A stretch of DNA of 64,000 nucleotides from Malus domestica (GCF_042453785.1 NC_091675.1:51098501-51162500); one strand, 5' to 3'. Positions 25,953 through 38,078 are shown, numbered from the stretch's first letter. Program-made: numbers and translations. Notes: generated from the sequence alone by a model not told the origin.

Positions 25953-26912
25953 GAGCAAGTCCAGCGGGGACAAAATGTCCCAGCCCTCAGTCCAAAAAAC
26001 AAGCCAGGCCTCTGTCAATTTGCTCCAGCCCACCCTTTTGCCTGGGACGCAGCCCAAGCTGGTCTCCAGGCCAGCCCAAATTTGACTGAGCAAGGAACCA
26101 GGCAATTGGCCTGGCGCGTGCCCTTCACGCGGCCTTCATGGCGAGTAGCTGACAGAGTTTCAGAGATTGGGCCCGCCTCGCAGGCGCACTAACACCTAAC
26201 CCCGGGTAGGCGACGTGGCGAAATGTATTCCGTTGGATTTCCAACGGCTAGTTTTTGTAGACCGTTGGATTTCCAACGGTAAAAAAAAATTAAATTTGAC
26301 TTTTAAAATGGACCGTCCGATCACAGATCAACGGTCCACGTTAATTAACTAAATTAAAATTTATTAAAAAATACAGAAAAATTATTAAAAAAATACAGAA
26401 TTTTTTTAAAAAAGTTATTATTTTTTCTATAAATATCTAACCCTCATCTTCCACCTTACACCACATTTCAATATTTTCTACACTTCCTACCAAAGCTTTC
26501 ATATACTTTTTGTGTGAAAAAAAATACCAAAAAGCTTGTGGTTGAAGAATAAAGTGTATTTGATGAGTTTATGTAATTTCATTTTAGTGTGTTTTTTTTT
26601 ATAGTTTATTTGATGAGTTTATGTAATTTTATTTTAGTGTGCTTTTTTTAAGTTTATTTGATGAGTATGAAATTTTATTTTAGTGTGTTTTTTTTTAAGT
26701 TTATTTGAAATTTTATCCGAAATTGGTTAAAAATCTTATCCGAAATAAACTTAAAAAAAAAAACACACCAAATAAATGCGCTCGGTGCCAGCGCATTTTT
26801 TTAGGGGTGGAGATGCCTTGGTCTATTACTGTTCACTCCAGTCTATTACTGTTCACTTGAGTGGATAAATGCGCTGGGTGCTGGCGCAAAGTCCTTAGGG
26901 GTGGACTTGCTC
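25953..26912. mobile_element. 960-bp PIF/Harbinger-type nonautonomous element (TTA TSD)
   Basis: Terminal inverted repeats GAGCAAGTCCAGC / its near complement ending GGACTTGCTC are flanked by TTA at 25950-25952 and 26913-26915. No transposase ORF. A TATA-like TCTATAAATATC (about 26428) followed by a leader-like CT/AC-rich stretch suggests retained promoter sequence of a larger parent. GC-rich outer arms contrast with an AT-rich centre. Confidence 0.75.
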
Positions 26913-27655
26913 TTACAGCGGGTTGAAAAATTTGAGTGTGATACCAATATATTAGACTCACACTAATGTAGCAGTAGCAAACTCAAGTTGTCTGATTCTT
27001 ATATATAAGTATCACACTCACTCAAAATTTTATGGAAGGCCTCACAAGTTAAGAGGAATATTCATAAAATAGAACTGTAGTAATAAGTGGTAGACGGCTA
27101 TCGCAGTAGGCCTCGTTTGGTTTTTATTTTTTATTTTTTTTACCAAAAACTAATTCACTTTAAAGTTAAGCAATAAAAAGTGTTTGGAAAAAAAACAAAA
27201 ACTTTCGCTTATTTTGAAAGTAATGTCCTCTAGATAGTAGCTTGTAAAAAGAGCTTGTAAGTTGCTTTTAATAGCTAATTTCATAAAAAAACAGAGTTGA
27301 GCTTTTAATGGATATTTTATACCCTTCTTTAATCATTCTACATTTATTTCTTTGTTGAAGAACAAAGTGACGTTACCTACCACTACAACCACTAATCACT
27401 AATCTTGCACAATCACCACCATTACCACCACCCATCATTGCACTAAATGATAGAAATTAATAAAGTTGTAGAGAAGATAAAAAAATGTACGCAGATAGCT
27501 TCACCCCTATTCCATGTCTTTGGAAAGATTACAATCCCATGTTTGGTGGTATGGATGCCCACCCCTAGATAATAGCCGAAGCCAAATCTTTACATATTAA
27601 CGCTACAGTTGAACTTAACGGTGGATGTGAAGCTCTGCGCGGTGAAGTCCACCCG

Positions 27656-27700
<45 letters not shown>

Positions 27701-27708
27701 CGCGCAAG
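27656..27708. repeat. (GA)n plus short GC dinucleotide run in adenylate kinase leader
   Basis: About 19 AG units followed by CGCGCGCGC, ending 12 bases before the ATG at 27720. It probably lies in the 5'UTR. Confidence 0.95.
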
Positions 27709-27719
27709 GGAGAGGGAGA

Positions 27720-30700
27720 ATGGCTTGCAATGTAAGTGTAGTCCACCAAGCAATGGCATCCGCCGTAGCGCAGCCTAACAAAGCTCCTCCTCAGCTCCCC
27801 TGCGCACATCTGTCTTCGTCTTCCAATTCAAAGCCCAAGCCTTTCAAGCTCCTTCGATCCTCCCAATCTTCTTTCGCTTCCACCTTCTCCCCCTCTCGCC
27901 CTCAAACCCTAATTCCCTCTCGTTCCAGCAAAGCTCCCAATTTCCTGGTACGCATTTACCCTCCCACCACAATTTCTTGTTTTTGTTTATTTTTTTTGTT
28001 AATTTTATTGATTATATTGTTGTTTAATAGGTTGTAGGTTGTGGCAAGGTGGAGCCGCTAAGAATAATGATATCGGGGGCGCCTGCTTCCGGTAAAGGAA
28101 CGCAGTGCCAGCTGATTACTCAGAAAGTGAGTTCTTGCTATTACGAAATTTTATGCTTAATTGTTTTGATTTGCTGGTTCTATCTGCAACTTGGGACTTT
28201 TGCTACTCGAAAGCACAACGATACCAATGTTTTATTTGCCTCAGAGGAGTCCCATTTTGTAAAATTTTCATGCAGTTTTTGTTTGCCTAAGATATAATGG
28301 GTGTGCACGTAAAGCAATTGATTGATTTCGGATGATTGTATGTGTAATGTGTGTATCTTCATGACGCTGAAATTTGAGGCCGGAGAAGTTTTCAAATCGT
28401 TATGAATTTATAGCATTGTTTATATAAGTTACTACTTACCACTTTATGTCATGATTTTCTCATGACAAAAGCAGATTGAATCAAGTCATCCTCTATATGC
28501 AGTATGGTTTAGTGCACGTCGCTGCTGGAGATTTACTTAGAGCAGAAATTGCTTCTGGGAGTGAAAATGGAAGGTGTGCAAGGGAGTACATGGAACAAGG
28601 AAAATTGGTTCCGGATGAAATAGTTGTCATGGTAGGGAGTACATGGAACAAGGAGAATTTATTTATGTTGACATTTTGTCATGCTAGTGATGATTCCTTG
28701 GTTTTAATCCTGTAGATGGTGAAAGACCGTCTATTGCAGCCAGATTCTCAAGAAAAAGGTTGGCTTTTGGATGGATACCCTAGGAGCTCATCGCAAGCAA
28801 TTGCTCTTAAGGAATTAGGCTTCAAGCCGGATCTTTTCATTCTACTAGAAGTAAGGATTAGTTTTTGTTGCTGTTGGCGTTTACTGTTTTATAATTGTTC
28901 AAACATTGTACATAAAATAGGAGATAGTCTTGAAGAAGCATCGTTGCCTATTTTAGTTCTTTTATTTGATTTTTTTTTAGTTTATAAGCCAGGAAAATTG
29001 TTTTACATCACGAATTTTAGCTTTTCTGATGCATAGAGAGGAAAAAAAGAACAATGGAAATTTTCGTTTGTTGGATGCAAAAAGTCAGTGTGAGCTTCAC
29101 AACTGTTGTTAACCATCTGACTTTTGATTTGCAGGTCACAGAAGATATTCTTGTTGAGAGAGTTGTTGGAAGAAGGTTAGATCCTATTACTGGAAAGATA
29201 TATCATTTGAAGTATTCTCCGCCAGAGACCCAAGAGATAGCGTCAAGGCTCACCCAACGTTTTGACGATACAGAAGAAAAGGTAAATTTTGAATCATTCT
29301 TCCAATTCATAATACTTTGACTTCAAGGTGATCAATTATCATTGTTCTCTTGTTTAATAGATTTTCTTAATTCTTTGATAGTCCGTGTAGGTTTTTATTC
29401 AAGTATAGCCACTTAGCGACTAAATTATATTTATTTTTATTTTACTTCGATGAAAGGTGAAATTGCGATTACACACTCATCATCAGAATGTGAAGGCGGT
29501 ACTTTCAATGTATGAAGACATAACAGTTAAGGCATGTATATAATCTCTCTCTCTCTCTCTAATGTGTGTATGTGATGCCTCTTGTCTAAAAAAAAAATTG
29601 CATATATTTATTTACACAATGTACATATCCGTGTAGTACTCAATATGTGTATATACTTGTACACCCTATGTGCATGTTCTATTTATTCTTATATGTGCAT
29701 GCTATTTACTTGTATACCTGTTGTCTATTGATTTCTAGTCTTCTGGTAATATGATGTGAAATCAACTTAGGATATCAATGTTTGTTGATAGCTAGTCTTC
29801 GGTGGTTTAAACATTCTTGTCTCATCAACCATTTTATCATTTGTTTAATTTCATAGCTGGATATTAGAACAAATGATCCACATATTTGGGGTGTCCAACT
29901 ATATCCTTGCCTGAACATGTGCTATTGACGCTAGTACTTTAGGTTAAGGATGACAAATATTGGCCGATATTCTGATAGTTCAGCCAATATATTGATATTT
30001 TCCTATAGAGATACAAATAAGGGGTGAAGCAATTCCTTCCTCGGTATCTCTGCTATTGTTTGTTTCTGCAGGATTAGCTTCACACCCTTTCTTGGCCTGT
30101 CACCACAGGCGTCAAGTCCCTGGATAGATTCCAGTTATCCTTTATTATCGTTTAATTTCAACTTTTATGTATTTTTGCTTCCTCTAGTCTACCAAATTCC
30201 GCTGCCCAATCCCATCCTACCTCATCTTACATGTCCACCATGAACCCAAAGACCCACCTACCAGCATGAGCTAGCTGAACCTAAATACTGTGGAGGCTGG
30301 AGACCAGCCAACCCAATGGAGACCTCATATTTCCTGAAATTTTTGCAGTCCTATCAATATCATCTTTCTAAAGCATTATTCTAATCAATTGGGAGTGCTT
30401 TATATATCATCCATTTGCTAATCATGGTTGTCATTGAGACTGCCTCCACTATAAGAATAAAGTCACACGATGGGAAAGTGTCTTCAAATTCAACACCTTG
30501 ATTATAATCTGCAGGAAAGGAATTCCAGGAAAGTATATCCTTGTGCTTATCATATAGATGATATCTAAGTAGCTTAAAACAACACGTGTGTCTGAAGCCA
30601 AGAGGAGGTGCTGTTCCCTTCTCATATTCCCATTTCAGATTGTCAATCTTCATATATCCAAGAGGCAGTGCTGATTACCCAAGGGTAGAGTTGTAAAATA

Positions 30701-32353
30701 AAAGTTATTAAAAGGTCAGTAGGGAAAGGGGTTATTTATTTGTTAGTGTTGTTTATTTTATATTTTGGAGAGGGTGGGGAGGAATAGAAAAAGGAAAAGG
30801 AAGAATCACTTCACCTCACTCATTTCTTATTCTTTTTTAACAATTTATTAAGTGTTTGTTTTCTTGATCTACCTCATAATGGTACAATTATGCAATTGCA
30901 AGTTTGCACCAGCATAGTCCACCATGACAAAAGAGTTTTCAGTGTGCCGGGAACATTGCCCGATACATCAAGTGTCATAATATAAATGGTTGAAATTATT
31001 TTTTAAAAGTATCCAATCACTTGTAATATGACACTTGGTGTACCGGGCCGTGTTCCCGGCCCACTGAAAAGTCTCTTCACCTTGACAGCTAAGTCTAGTT
31101 TTCTGATAACATAAACGGTGTAAAGTCAAGCCTAGTAGCAGGCTCCATGGGCATATTCTTTTCCTGGGAGAAAAAAAAATCCTACTAAACTGTCTTTCTC
31201 CAAGGTAACTAACTATATAAAAAATTGTGTCATATTGTATCATGATATCATCAAGTGAAGGATTCTAAATAAACAGACCTGTTCTCGTAGACCCCAGGGT
31301 CCAAGGAAATTGTGGTCACCCCCATTTCAATCTCAATCCAGATGGTCACTTAACTTTTTTATTGTACTTTCTCCTCCACTGTTAAATTAAGATCGAACGG
31401 TGGATCACCATGATTTCCTTGGGCCTTGGGGTCTAGGAGAATGGGAGTCCCTAAATAAACATATGCATAGGTTGATCATGGTATCATAAAATTTGTAGAT
31501 GTATAACTTGCTGGGGTTAATTGAATAGTTTTTATTTTTTATTTATTTTTATCCTGTGAAAAGTACTGCAGAATTTATTTCTTGACTGTTGACACCCCTC
31601 CCTCTTCACATTGCTGATGCCTTTAACCAAGTCATTTTGTTGTGCTTATAAGCTTAAAGCAAATTATGATCGTTATGAGATGGCAGGAGTTTGACATGGG
31701 ATCATTGTCAAATAGTTAGAATGGATTATGTTTTTTATTTTTGGGAAAATTACACCAATACCATCTGATCTATAGCCGTTGTTTCCGTTTTCCACTTGGA
31801 AAAGAATTGAGTGAGTTGGCCACCTCATTACAATTTTGCTGCACTGTGGCACCTATAGCCTACCTCCCGCCAAACTTTTTCGTCCAAAAAGTTGCACATG
31901 ATTCGCAGGTCAGCCTGTTTGAAGGGTATTTTGAGTTCTAAGATGTCAATACACACTCTGTTGAAAGGGTCATGTGATACCCACTCTGTTGAAAGGGTCA
32001 TGTGCAAAGTACATGCAACTTTTTGGACAGAAAAAAGAACAGAGTTAGTCATAGGTTGCCTATTGCAATTAGATCCGGGTAGCAAATTGCAACAAGGCCT
32101 AAAATACAGGTGCTATTTGCATAATTTTCCTTTTATATTTTAACTTATGCTGGCAACCTTTGGGATGAGTTGCACACTGTATGATGAAAATACTGTATCC
32201 ATTTGATTGTGGATTATGTAACTTGGATTGTACTTCTGTTTGCTTCAGATTAATGGAAGTCATGCCAAGGAGGATGTGTTTGCCGAAATTGACAGCGCGC
32301 TGACTAGACTTGTTGAGAAAAGAAAGTCGACTTCAGAATCTCTGGCGGCATAG
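27720..32353 (+). CDS. plastid-type adenylate kinase, 304 aa
   Basis: Seven exons join in frame: 27720-27947, 28031-28126, 28503-28631, 28716-28850, 29135-29281, 29457-29531, 32249-32353 (TAG). The enzyme interconverts ATP + AMP and 2 ADP. The first ~76 residues are Ser/Pro/Lys/Arg-rich and poor in acidic residues (SSSSNSKPKPFKLL), as in chloroplast transit peptides. Exon 2 supplies the P-loop GAPASGKGTQC; exon 3 AAGDLLRAEIASG of the AMP-binding region; exon 4 GWLLDGYPRSSSQA; exon 5 the lid approach VVGRRLDPITGKIYH. The C-terminal exon encodes INGSHAKEDVFAEID. This fits the AMK2/ADK plastid class of plants; plastid location is inferred from the leader and class. The last intron (29532-32248, 2.7 kb) starts with GC rather than GT and holds two MITEs. 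Confidence 0.93.
30936..31070. mobile_element. 135-bp foldback MITE in adenylate kinase intron
   Basis: Inverted arms TTTTCAGTGTGCCGGGAACA... and ...GTTCCCGGCCCACTGAAAA, with internal matching CAAGTGTCATA / TATGACACTTG. Both outer ends are clear; the TSD is not. Confidence 0.75.
31276..31450. mobile_element. 175-bp inverted-repeat MITE (11-bp direct flanks CTAAATAAACA)
   Basis: Arms TAGACCCCAGGGTCCAAGG and CCTTGGGCCTTGGGGTCTA are near complements. CTAAATAAACA occurs at 31265-31275 and 31451-31461. A 9-11 bp duplication fits a Mutator-like nonautonomous element. Confidence 0.8.
31951..32006. repeat. two tandem copies of a ~28-bp unit
   Basis: The unit CACTCTGTTGAAAGGGTCA occurs twice in direct succession in the adenylate kinase intron. 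Confidence 0.85.
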
Positions 32354-33782
32354 AAGGTGAAGTGCTGCTATTCTTACAAGTTTAGTTCAAGTCAATAATT
32401 TTGCACAATTTGGTTGTTAGGCTATGCTTGCAATCTCCTGCGAACGGAGACCCAACTTCTTCATGTCTTATGGAAAGGTCAGCCCAAAAAAAGAAAAGAA
32501 GGAAGTAAATAAGTTACACTCATATTGTGTTAGACCACAGTTATTTATTTTCAAGGCATATGAGTCAGCTTAAATTCCGAGTACATTTGTTTTATAATCA
32601 CAACTCGGAAAATATTTTGAATCAAAATTGGAGCGATATGGAGAAATATTGTGCATTTTCTTTTTCTATCCCGGTATTTGGCTAAGCGACACAGTGGGTC
32701 AATTATATTTATGTGTTGAATTTGAACCTTTGAATTAGAGATTTGAAGTTTGGTACTACGGTGCATCAGCCCAAAACTAGCTCAAAGGGTTATTACAAAC
32801 AAGGAGAGTCCTAACTACGCTCGTCGTATCATCAAATAAACGACAGTGATACCTGAGATCCATATTATAGCAATATAGCCACAATTAGCAAGGTCATCGG
32901 CAATTATGCACATGAATTAATTGCTGTCCCAAACCCATCTCATGTACAATCTAGTATTATCACTCAATGAATGAAGAATAAGGATTTCGGGTCCGTTTGG
33001 CGAGCTGGATGAGATTGGGCTTTAGGGATAGGATTTGATTGACGTAGATTGGTTAAGTTTTGTAAGACAGAACTTGTAACCCATTTATAAGGATATGTTA
33101 TTTAAATCACTCTATTGTGGCTCATATTTTGCCACAACAAACAATAGACAGAACTCAAGTTTATTTTAATTGGTCACAACTTATCCTAACCAACCCACCA
33201 AATAAGGCGAGGGTTTACGGTTTAGGGTTTTGTTTTGTTTAAGTAATAAAGATGAAAGAGAATGATCGCTTTGCTTGTTTTTGTGGGCCAAATATTAGAT
33301 ATTATACTTTTTCTTCCTTTTCAGTTTTATTCTATTAGGTGTTTTTTAATCAATTTATATTAGATATACATTGAGTACTTAGAGGAACAAGTGGTACAAA
33401 ATCGAGTGATGTTGCGTTTTGGAATTCATACAGCTGACTTCACTTAATGAGATAAAGTTTTATTGTTATTGTTGGTGCTTTATTTTTTGACTTTTCCTCC
33501 AATTTGACTTGTTCTCGAAGGAGAAAAGAATTCAAAGCTAAACCATTTGAATGAAACAAAGACCAAGTTGAAGAAAAGAAAAGGTCCTGGCTTGAAATCC
33601 AGTGGTTGCAATTTACACATATAATTATTATATACACTTTTTGCCTTGACCAATCAGCAAATGCCAAGAAGATTAAGAAAACAAAAAAAAGTCCAATATA
33701 TGGATAAAAAATTGGAAAATGAGAAGGAAATGAATGGTTTTTGCTCTACAAAAATTGACACCTTCGTGGCACCATTACATCG
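32354..33782. other. intergenic, adenylate kinase to CCR3-like gene
   Basis: The convergent 3' flanks of the two genes. AT-rich; no further gene or defined element is seen. GGGTCCGTTTGGC at about 32990 resembles a MITE end but no partner was found. Confidence 0.6.
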
Positions 33783-36185
33783 TCACGTGGATTCAATCGA
33801 GGAACTGGAACGAGAGTGAGAAGGGTGTGCCAAAAAATAAGCCGACGCGTGTTCCAAGCAACTGACAATGTAAGTCATGTTTGGCCTGTCACTACCTTGT
33901 AATCTTACACAGTCCGCTGCCAAGTACCCAACATATGCCACTGCCTCTATTTCAAACGGCGTTGGGGGTGCCACTCTTGGATCCAAAATCCGGTGTATGT
34001 CGTCATTCGCAATGTACGGCACGACAAAATCAACAACATTTCTTGGCATCCCGTTCTCATTTTTGTGAATTGCGTTGTAACCGGACAACAATTCAAGCAA
34101 CACCACTCCGAAGCTATAAACATCACTCTTGGAAGTCAGACGATGAAGCCTATAGTACTCCGGGTCCATGTACCCAAATGTGCCAGCCGCACCAAGCGAA
34201 AGGGGTGTTTCTTCATCCTCCGGCCCCATCAAAGATAGGCCAAAATCGGCTACCTTGCCCCGCAATGTGTCATCCAACAGTATGTTGGATGACTTAATGT
34301 CGCGGTGTATGACTGGTGGGACTGCATACACATGTAGGTACTCGATCCCTCGGGCTGCATCAAGAGCCACTTCGATGCGCTTGGCCCATGAGAGCAAAGG
34401 GGAGTGTGGGAGCTTGTGGAGATGGTCATGGAGGGAGCCATTTTCCAGGTATTCATACACGAGTATCCGCTCTTTTGCATCTTCGAAGAATCCAAGTAAT
34501 TGAACCAAGTTCTTGTGGTTGAGGCGTGAAAGGGACTCGAGTTCGTTTACAAAAGCACTGTCCTTGTCCTGCTGGCGCCTTGTGTAGCCTCCGTGTGATG
34601 AAGAGATTGACGTCTCAGCACGCTTGATGGCCACTTTTCGACCATCATCTAATGTGGCGTGGTAGACAGAGCCATAGCTGCCAGTTCCGACCTTGTGTTC
34701 TTCGGAGAAATTGGAGGTGGCTTCGAGTAGTAGTTGCAGTGGAAATTCCTCCAAGGAAGCCCCATTGCTCACCAAATGGCTTAGCCGCTTCTCTAACACC
34801 GGTGTCCCTGCCATTGCCGCTGCACCTTGCTCGGCTTGTAACTGGAGCTGGTCATCCAAGGGGCCTGAGTCATGAACACGGGATCCTCCAACTCCAGTTT
34901 TACAATAGTTGAACACAATGAAACATACCGACACCACCAAAGCTAAGGACCCAACACAACCGACTACAAGAAAAGCAACCATTTTTCGGCTCCACTTACT
35001 ACTCCCTGATTCTGATGGCAGCGATGGTGAGGGCACCGGCCCTGGCCCTGGCCCTGGCACCAGCAACGTTCCATCATTCTGCTGACAAGGTTGGCAGACT
35101 TCATATCCTTGTTCACAGAATCTACCATAGCCTGGCAACGGATTGCTACAGTGCGGACATTCGCTTGTACATGACCCCGGCTGCACATCACTTCCGAATA
35201 CCATGAAATTGTTTGAGACGTTAAAAACTGGGTTGCCCCAACAATACAAGGAAAAATTGTATGATGAAACTCCGCAGAAGACGCTGCGTTTTGCTTCAAT
35301 TGCGGTGAAGTAAGTATCTTTCAGAGTATCAGGCAAGCTGAAGTTATTTCCCCCCCAACAAACAACCGTTCCGTTGGGCCTGAGAGCACAGCTGCGGTTT
35401 TCTCCCAAGGCCAGAGACGTGAATCTGCCTTGAGGTTTCTCACCCTTCATATCTCCCCAGCAATCCAAACTGCTATCGGCCAATGAGATGGCGCACGCAT
35501 GACCGAAACCTGCACTCACAGCTCGGTAAACATTCCCGCCATTGATAGCGCTGGGCTCCTTCCCAACCACCAAATAATTGCTTCCTAAGCAAGTAACATT
35601 TCCGACTTGTGATACTCCGCATACAAAATTTTCTCCCACCGCGATGCTTGAAAATCCGTAGTTGTGTCTACTGATCGTGCTATTGTTAAACCAATCCCAT
35701 TGCCAGCACTGGAGGCGACTACTAGTACTAGTCTCATTCTCAATAAGGCCGCAAACGTGAGAATTTCCGGCAACAAGTTGCTTGAGAGGGGGGCCGTGGT
35801 AGATGCGCTTTTGGGGCATGTAAGTACGATTGCCAGATAACCTCCAGCAGCTCAAAGACGAATTTGTATTGGAGGAAGAAGACGGCAGGGGCCTCAAGGC
35901 GCATAAGAAGCCATGTCCGGCAACTATAGCAGTGAAGGAAGAAGAAGCGCTCTTGTTGAGAGGAATTTGACTGCCACCGCCATTGCTTCCGGTTGCAGCT
36001 GTAGGAAACTTGAAACGAGTACAATTGAGAAAGGATTTCTGGTTTTGGGGATGTATGAGTGCGCAGATTAAGGTCTGGTTATGATATTCCGAAATCGAAA
36101 CGGTGGAGGAGAGTGAAAGAGGAAGGAAAGTAAGCAAGGAGAAGGCGATGATGAAAAGTATTAAAGAAGAAGAAGTAGCAGCCAT
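33783..36185 (-). CDS. CRINKLY4-related receptor-like kinase (CCR3-like), 800 aa
   Basis: An intronless gene on the minus strand, start ATG at 36185. A hydrophobic signal peptide (about residues 1-27) is followed by the crinkly-repeat beta-propeller ectodomain with repeated G..(V/T)CGL and LQCW/LDCWG patterns. A Cys-rich TNFR-like segment follows (about 337-367: CTSECPHCSNPLPG...CEQGYEVCQPC), then a Pro/Gly linker (VPGPGPGPVPSPS) and a transmembrane helix (about 402-426). The kinase has a glycine loop GTGSYGSVY (about 499), VAIK lysine, HRDIKSSN catalytic loop (about 627) and DFG (about 647), so it looks catalytically competent. CR4-family kinases act in epidermal and organ patterning; the role of this subclass is less defined. 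A 30-bp piece of this gene (35351-35380) reappears at 37666-37695. Confidence 0.93.
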   Translation of the reverse strand: MAATSSSLILFIIAFSLLTFLPLSLSSTVSISEYHNQTLICALIHPQNQKSFLNCTRFKFPTAATGSNGGGSQIPLNKSASSSFTAIVAGHGFLCALRPLPSSSSNTNSSLSCWRLSGNRTYMPQKRIYHGPPLKQLVAGNSHVCGLIENETSTSSRLQCWQWDWFNNSTISRHNYGFSSIAVGENFVCGVSQVGNVTCLGSNYLVVGKEPSAINGGNVYRAVSAGFGHACAISLADSSLDCWGDMKGEKPQGRFTSLALGENRSCALRPNGTVVCWGGNNFSLPDTLKDTYFTAIEAKRSVFCGVSSYNFSLYCWGNPVFNVSNNFMVFGSDVQPGSCTSECPHCSNPLPGYGRFCEQGYEVCQPCQQNDGTLLVPGPGPGPVPSPSLPSESGSSKWSRKMVAFLVVGCVGSLALVVSVCFIVFNYCKTGVGGSRVHDSGPLDDQLQLQAEQGAAAMAGTPVLEKRLSHLVSNGASLEEFPLQLLLEATSNFSEEHKVGTGSYGSVYHATLDDGRKVAIKRAETSISSSHGGYTRRQQDKDSAFVNELESLSRLNHKNLVQLLGFFEDAKERILVYEYLENGSLHDHLHKLPHSPLLSWAKRIEVALDAARGIEYLHVYAVPPVIHRDIKSSNILLDDTLRGKVADFGLSLMGPEDEETPLSLGAAGTFGYMDPEYYRLHRLTSKSDVYSFGVVLLELLSGYNAIHKNENGMPRNVVDFVVPYIANDDIHRILDPRVAPPTPFEIEAVAYVGYLAADCVRLQGSDRPNMTYIVSCLEHASAYFLAHPSHSRSSSSIEST

Positions 36186-37395
36186 AGTGCAGAAACTTTC
36201 ATGGTAGAGGGAGAGGCAGAGAGATGAAGAAGAAGAAGAAGAATGAGAGAGAAGGGATGAATTAAGTTTGTGGTGGCAGTTTCAATTTAAACATGTAGAA
36301 GGTGGAAGAGTCGGAGAGAGTGGACCAAAGACTCGTTTACACGCTTTTGAGAGAGTGTTTTTGAGGACCAAAGACCGAGTCCCTTTGAACACCTTAACTT
36401 TTGTATGCATGTATAGAGACAGTAGGGGAGAGAGAGGGGAGCGTGTGGGTCAAGGACTCGATTACATCCAACATAACAAAGGATGGACAATTATTTCTTA
36501 ATTTTCTTTCTTAAAAAGTCTTGCTAATCTTGTTCTAAACAGGGAAGTAAACTTAACCTTAGTTTAGTGGAAGAAGAAGGAAAGACTTTTTTTCTTATAT
36601 TTATTTATAAATATCAAGTACAAAATACGGAAAACAATTAAGAGAATACTAGGTATTTTTCTCATATTTTCTTTTTCTATTTGCGTGTTGAGAGTGAATT
36701 TCACATCAAAAAAAAAAGAAAAAACTTTGCATGTACTTATAAAAATTTGAGTTATCTCCTATGTTACCAACAATGGTTTTAAAAATGAGCCTTGTGATGC
36801 GCCTAGGCGGTCTTCGAGGCGGGGTGGTGAGGAAAAGGCCTTTGCCTTGTAGGAGTAGGTTTAAACTCACTTAGGGTGGTCGAGGTGCACCTAAGGCATC
36901 AACTGGGGCGTTTTCTTTTCAAGGTTAGGGTTTATCATAGTGGAGAAATTTTTTTATTTGATTGCTGATTATTCTTCTATAATTAATTTTGACTCTGTAT
37001 GTTTGATTTCGACTCTATATATTTGATGTCGGTTTTATTGTTATATGTATTAATAATTTTAGCTCCTATGAGGTTTCGCCTCATGCCTCAAGGTTTTCGC
37101 CTAGACAGGGCTATCCATGAAACGCCTTACTCGCCTTCTCCTTTAAAAACATTGGTTACCAATTCATTTTATATTGAAAACTCAACTTCCATAATTGCCC
37201 AGCTAGATAAAATGACAAACACACATGATGCAAGGAACAACACTATTAAACTTTATGGTACATTTAGTAATCATATAAATGATATTAAATTCTTTACTTA
37301 CTCACATTACAAGCATTATGGAAGAAAAAATTCACTCTTGCATCAAACTTTTGAACCTTGAAATTAGGTAGCTACTGCTAAAACAGCAACTCATC
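36186..37395. other. 5' flank of the CCR3-like gene and first copy of the duplicated spacer
   Basis: GA-rich leader (36215-36260) and promoter side of the kinase gene. From about 36366 to 37668 the sequence is duplicated further right (37696-38545 plus 43858-44467). Contains the intact hAT-type MITE 36771-37154. No independent gene. Confidence 0.75.
36771..37154. mobile_element. 384-bp hAT-type MITE, uninterrupted copy (8-bp TSD GTTACCAA)
   Basis: Ends CAATGGTTTTAAA / TTTAAAAACATTG (13 bp with one mismatch). GTTACCAA lies at 36763-36770 and 37155-37162. The interior has GCGCCTAGGCGG-type sequence common in plant dispersed repeats. Its duplicate at 38265-43962 is split by the LTR element. Confidence 0.85.
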
Positions 37396-37668
37396 GGTAC
37401 TGGGTGAGAAATCCTTGACTTTTTGTCGTTACCGGTATTGTTCCCGGACCGGAAACTTCAAGGATCAACATCCGCAAGCATCTTTATAACCTCCCGCATT
37501 GTCGGGCGCAACGATGGTAGCTTCGTAGTACAAAGAACAGCAACCTTCAAGACCTTGATCATGTCATCCTGGACACTTTCATCTGCCACTTTTTCATCGA
37601 GAATCTTAACAACCGCTTCACGGTCACTCAGATGCGTTGAAACCCAGTAAACAATATTTTTCCTTCCC
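37396..37668 (-). pseudogene. duplicated 3' fragment of the CEPR2-like receptor kinase
   Basis: This matches the last ~260 bp of the CEPR2-like coding region (44204-44467). The reading frame VSTHLSDREAVVKIL...MREVIKMLAD is retained, but a TGC-to-TGA change truncates it right after ADVDP. Homology ends abruptly at 37665-37668 in a run of C, where 30 bp of CCR3-like coding sequence begins. No promoter or kinase core, so it is a nonfunctional by-product of the tandem duplication. Confidence 0.9.
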
Positions 37669-37695
37669 CCCAACAAACAACTGTTCCGTTGGGCC
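37666..37695. other. 30-bp filler at duplication junction, from CCR3-like exon
   Basis: 29 of 30 bases match 35351-35380 in the same orientation. It joins the CEPR2-like 3' fragment on its left to a copy of the CCR3-like 5' flank (from AAAGACTCG) on its right. Confidence 0.85.
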
Positions 37696-38078
37696 AAAGA
37701 CTCGATTAAGTCCCTTTGAACACCTTAACTTTTGTATGCATGTATAGAGACAGAAGGGGAGAGAGAGAGAGAGGGGAGCGTGTGGGTCAAAGACTCGATT
37801 AAGTCCAACATAATAACAAAGGATGTACAATTATTTCTTAATTTTCTTTCATAAAAAGTCTTGCTAATCTTGTTCTAAACAGGAAAGTAAACTTAACCTT
37901 AGTTTAGTAGAAGGAAAGACTTTTTTTCTTATATTTATTTATAAATATCAAGTACAAAATACGGAAAACTATTAAGAGAATACTAGTTATTTTTCTCATA
38001 TTTTCTTTTTTTTTATTTGCGTGTTGAGAGTATGAATTTCACATAAAAAAAAAAACTTTGCACGTACTTAAAAAAAAA

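Larger units (their letters stand above)
24084..27600. other. intergenic region, F-box gene to adenylate kinase
   Basis: No gene seen. Contains two small 9-bp-TSD MITEs and a 960-bp PIF/Harbinger derivative (listed), plus several copies of a short motif GAGTGTGATACTAATAT near 25410, 25905 and 26935 that look like degraded MITE ends. Confidence 0.65.
29532..32248 (+). other. GC-AG intron of the adenylate kinase gene
   Basis: Donor GTTAAG|GCATGT and acceptor CTTCAG|ATTAAT. Using the nearby GT (GCAT|GTATAT) instead would bring TAA into frame at the start of the last exon, so the GC donor is the one that preserves the protein. Confidence 0.8.

Noticed and set aside
27565..27809. Minus-strand frames rich in Leu-Ser near the adenylate kinase start
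   Set aside because: Produced by the (GA)n repeat and the reverse of the transit-peptide exon.
33881..34503. Open frames on the plus strand across the CCR3-like kinase
   Set aside because: They are antisense shadows of the kinase coding sequence.
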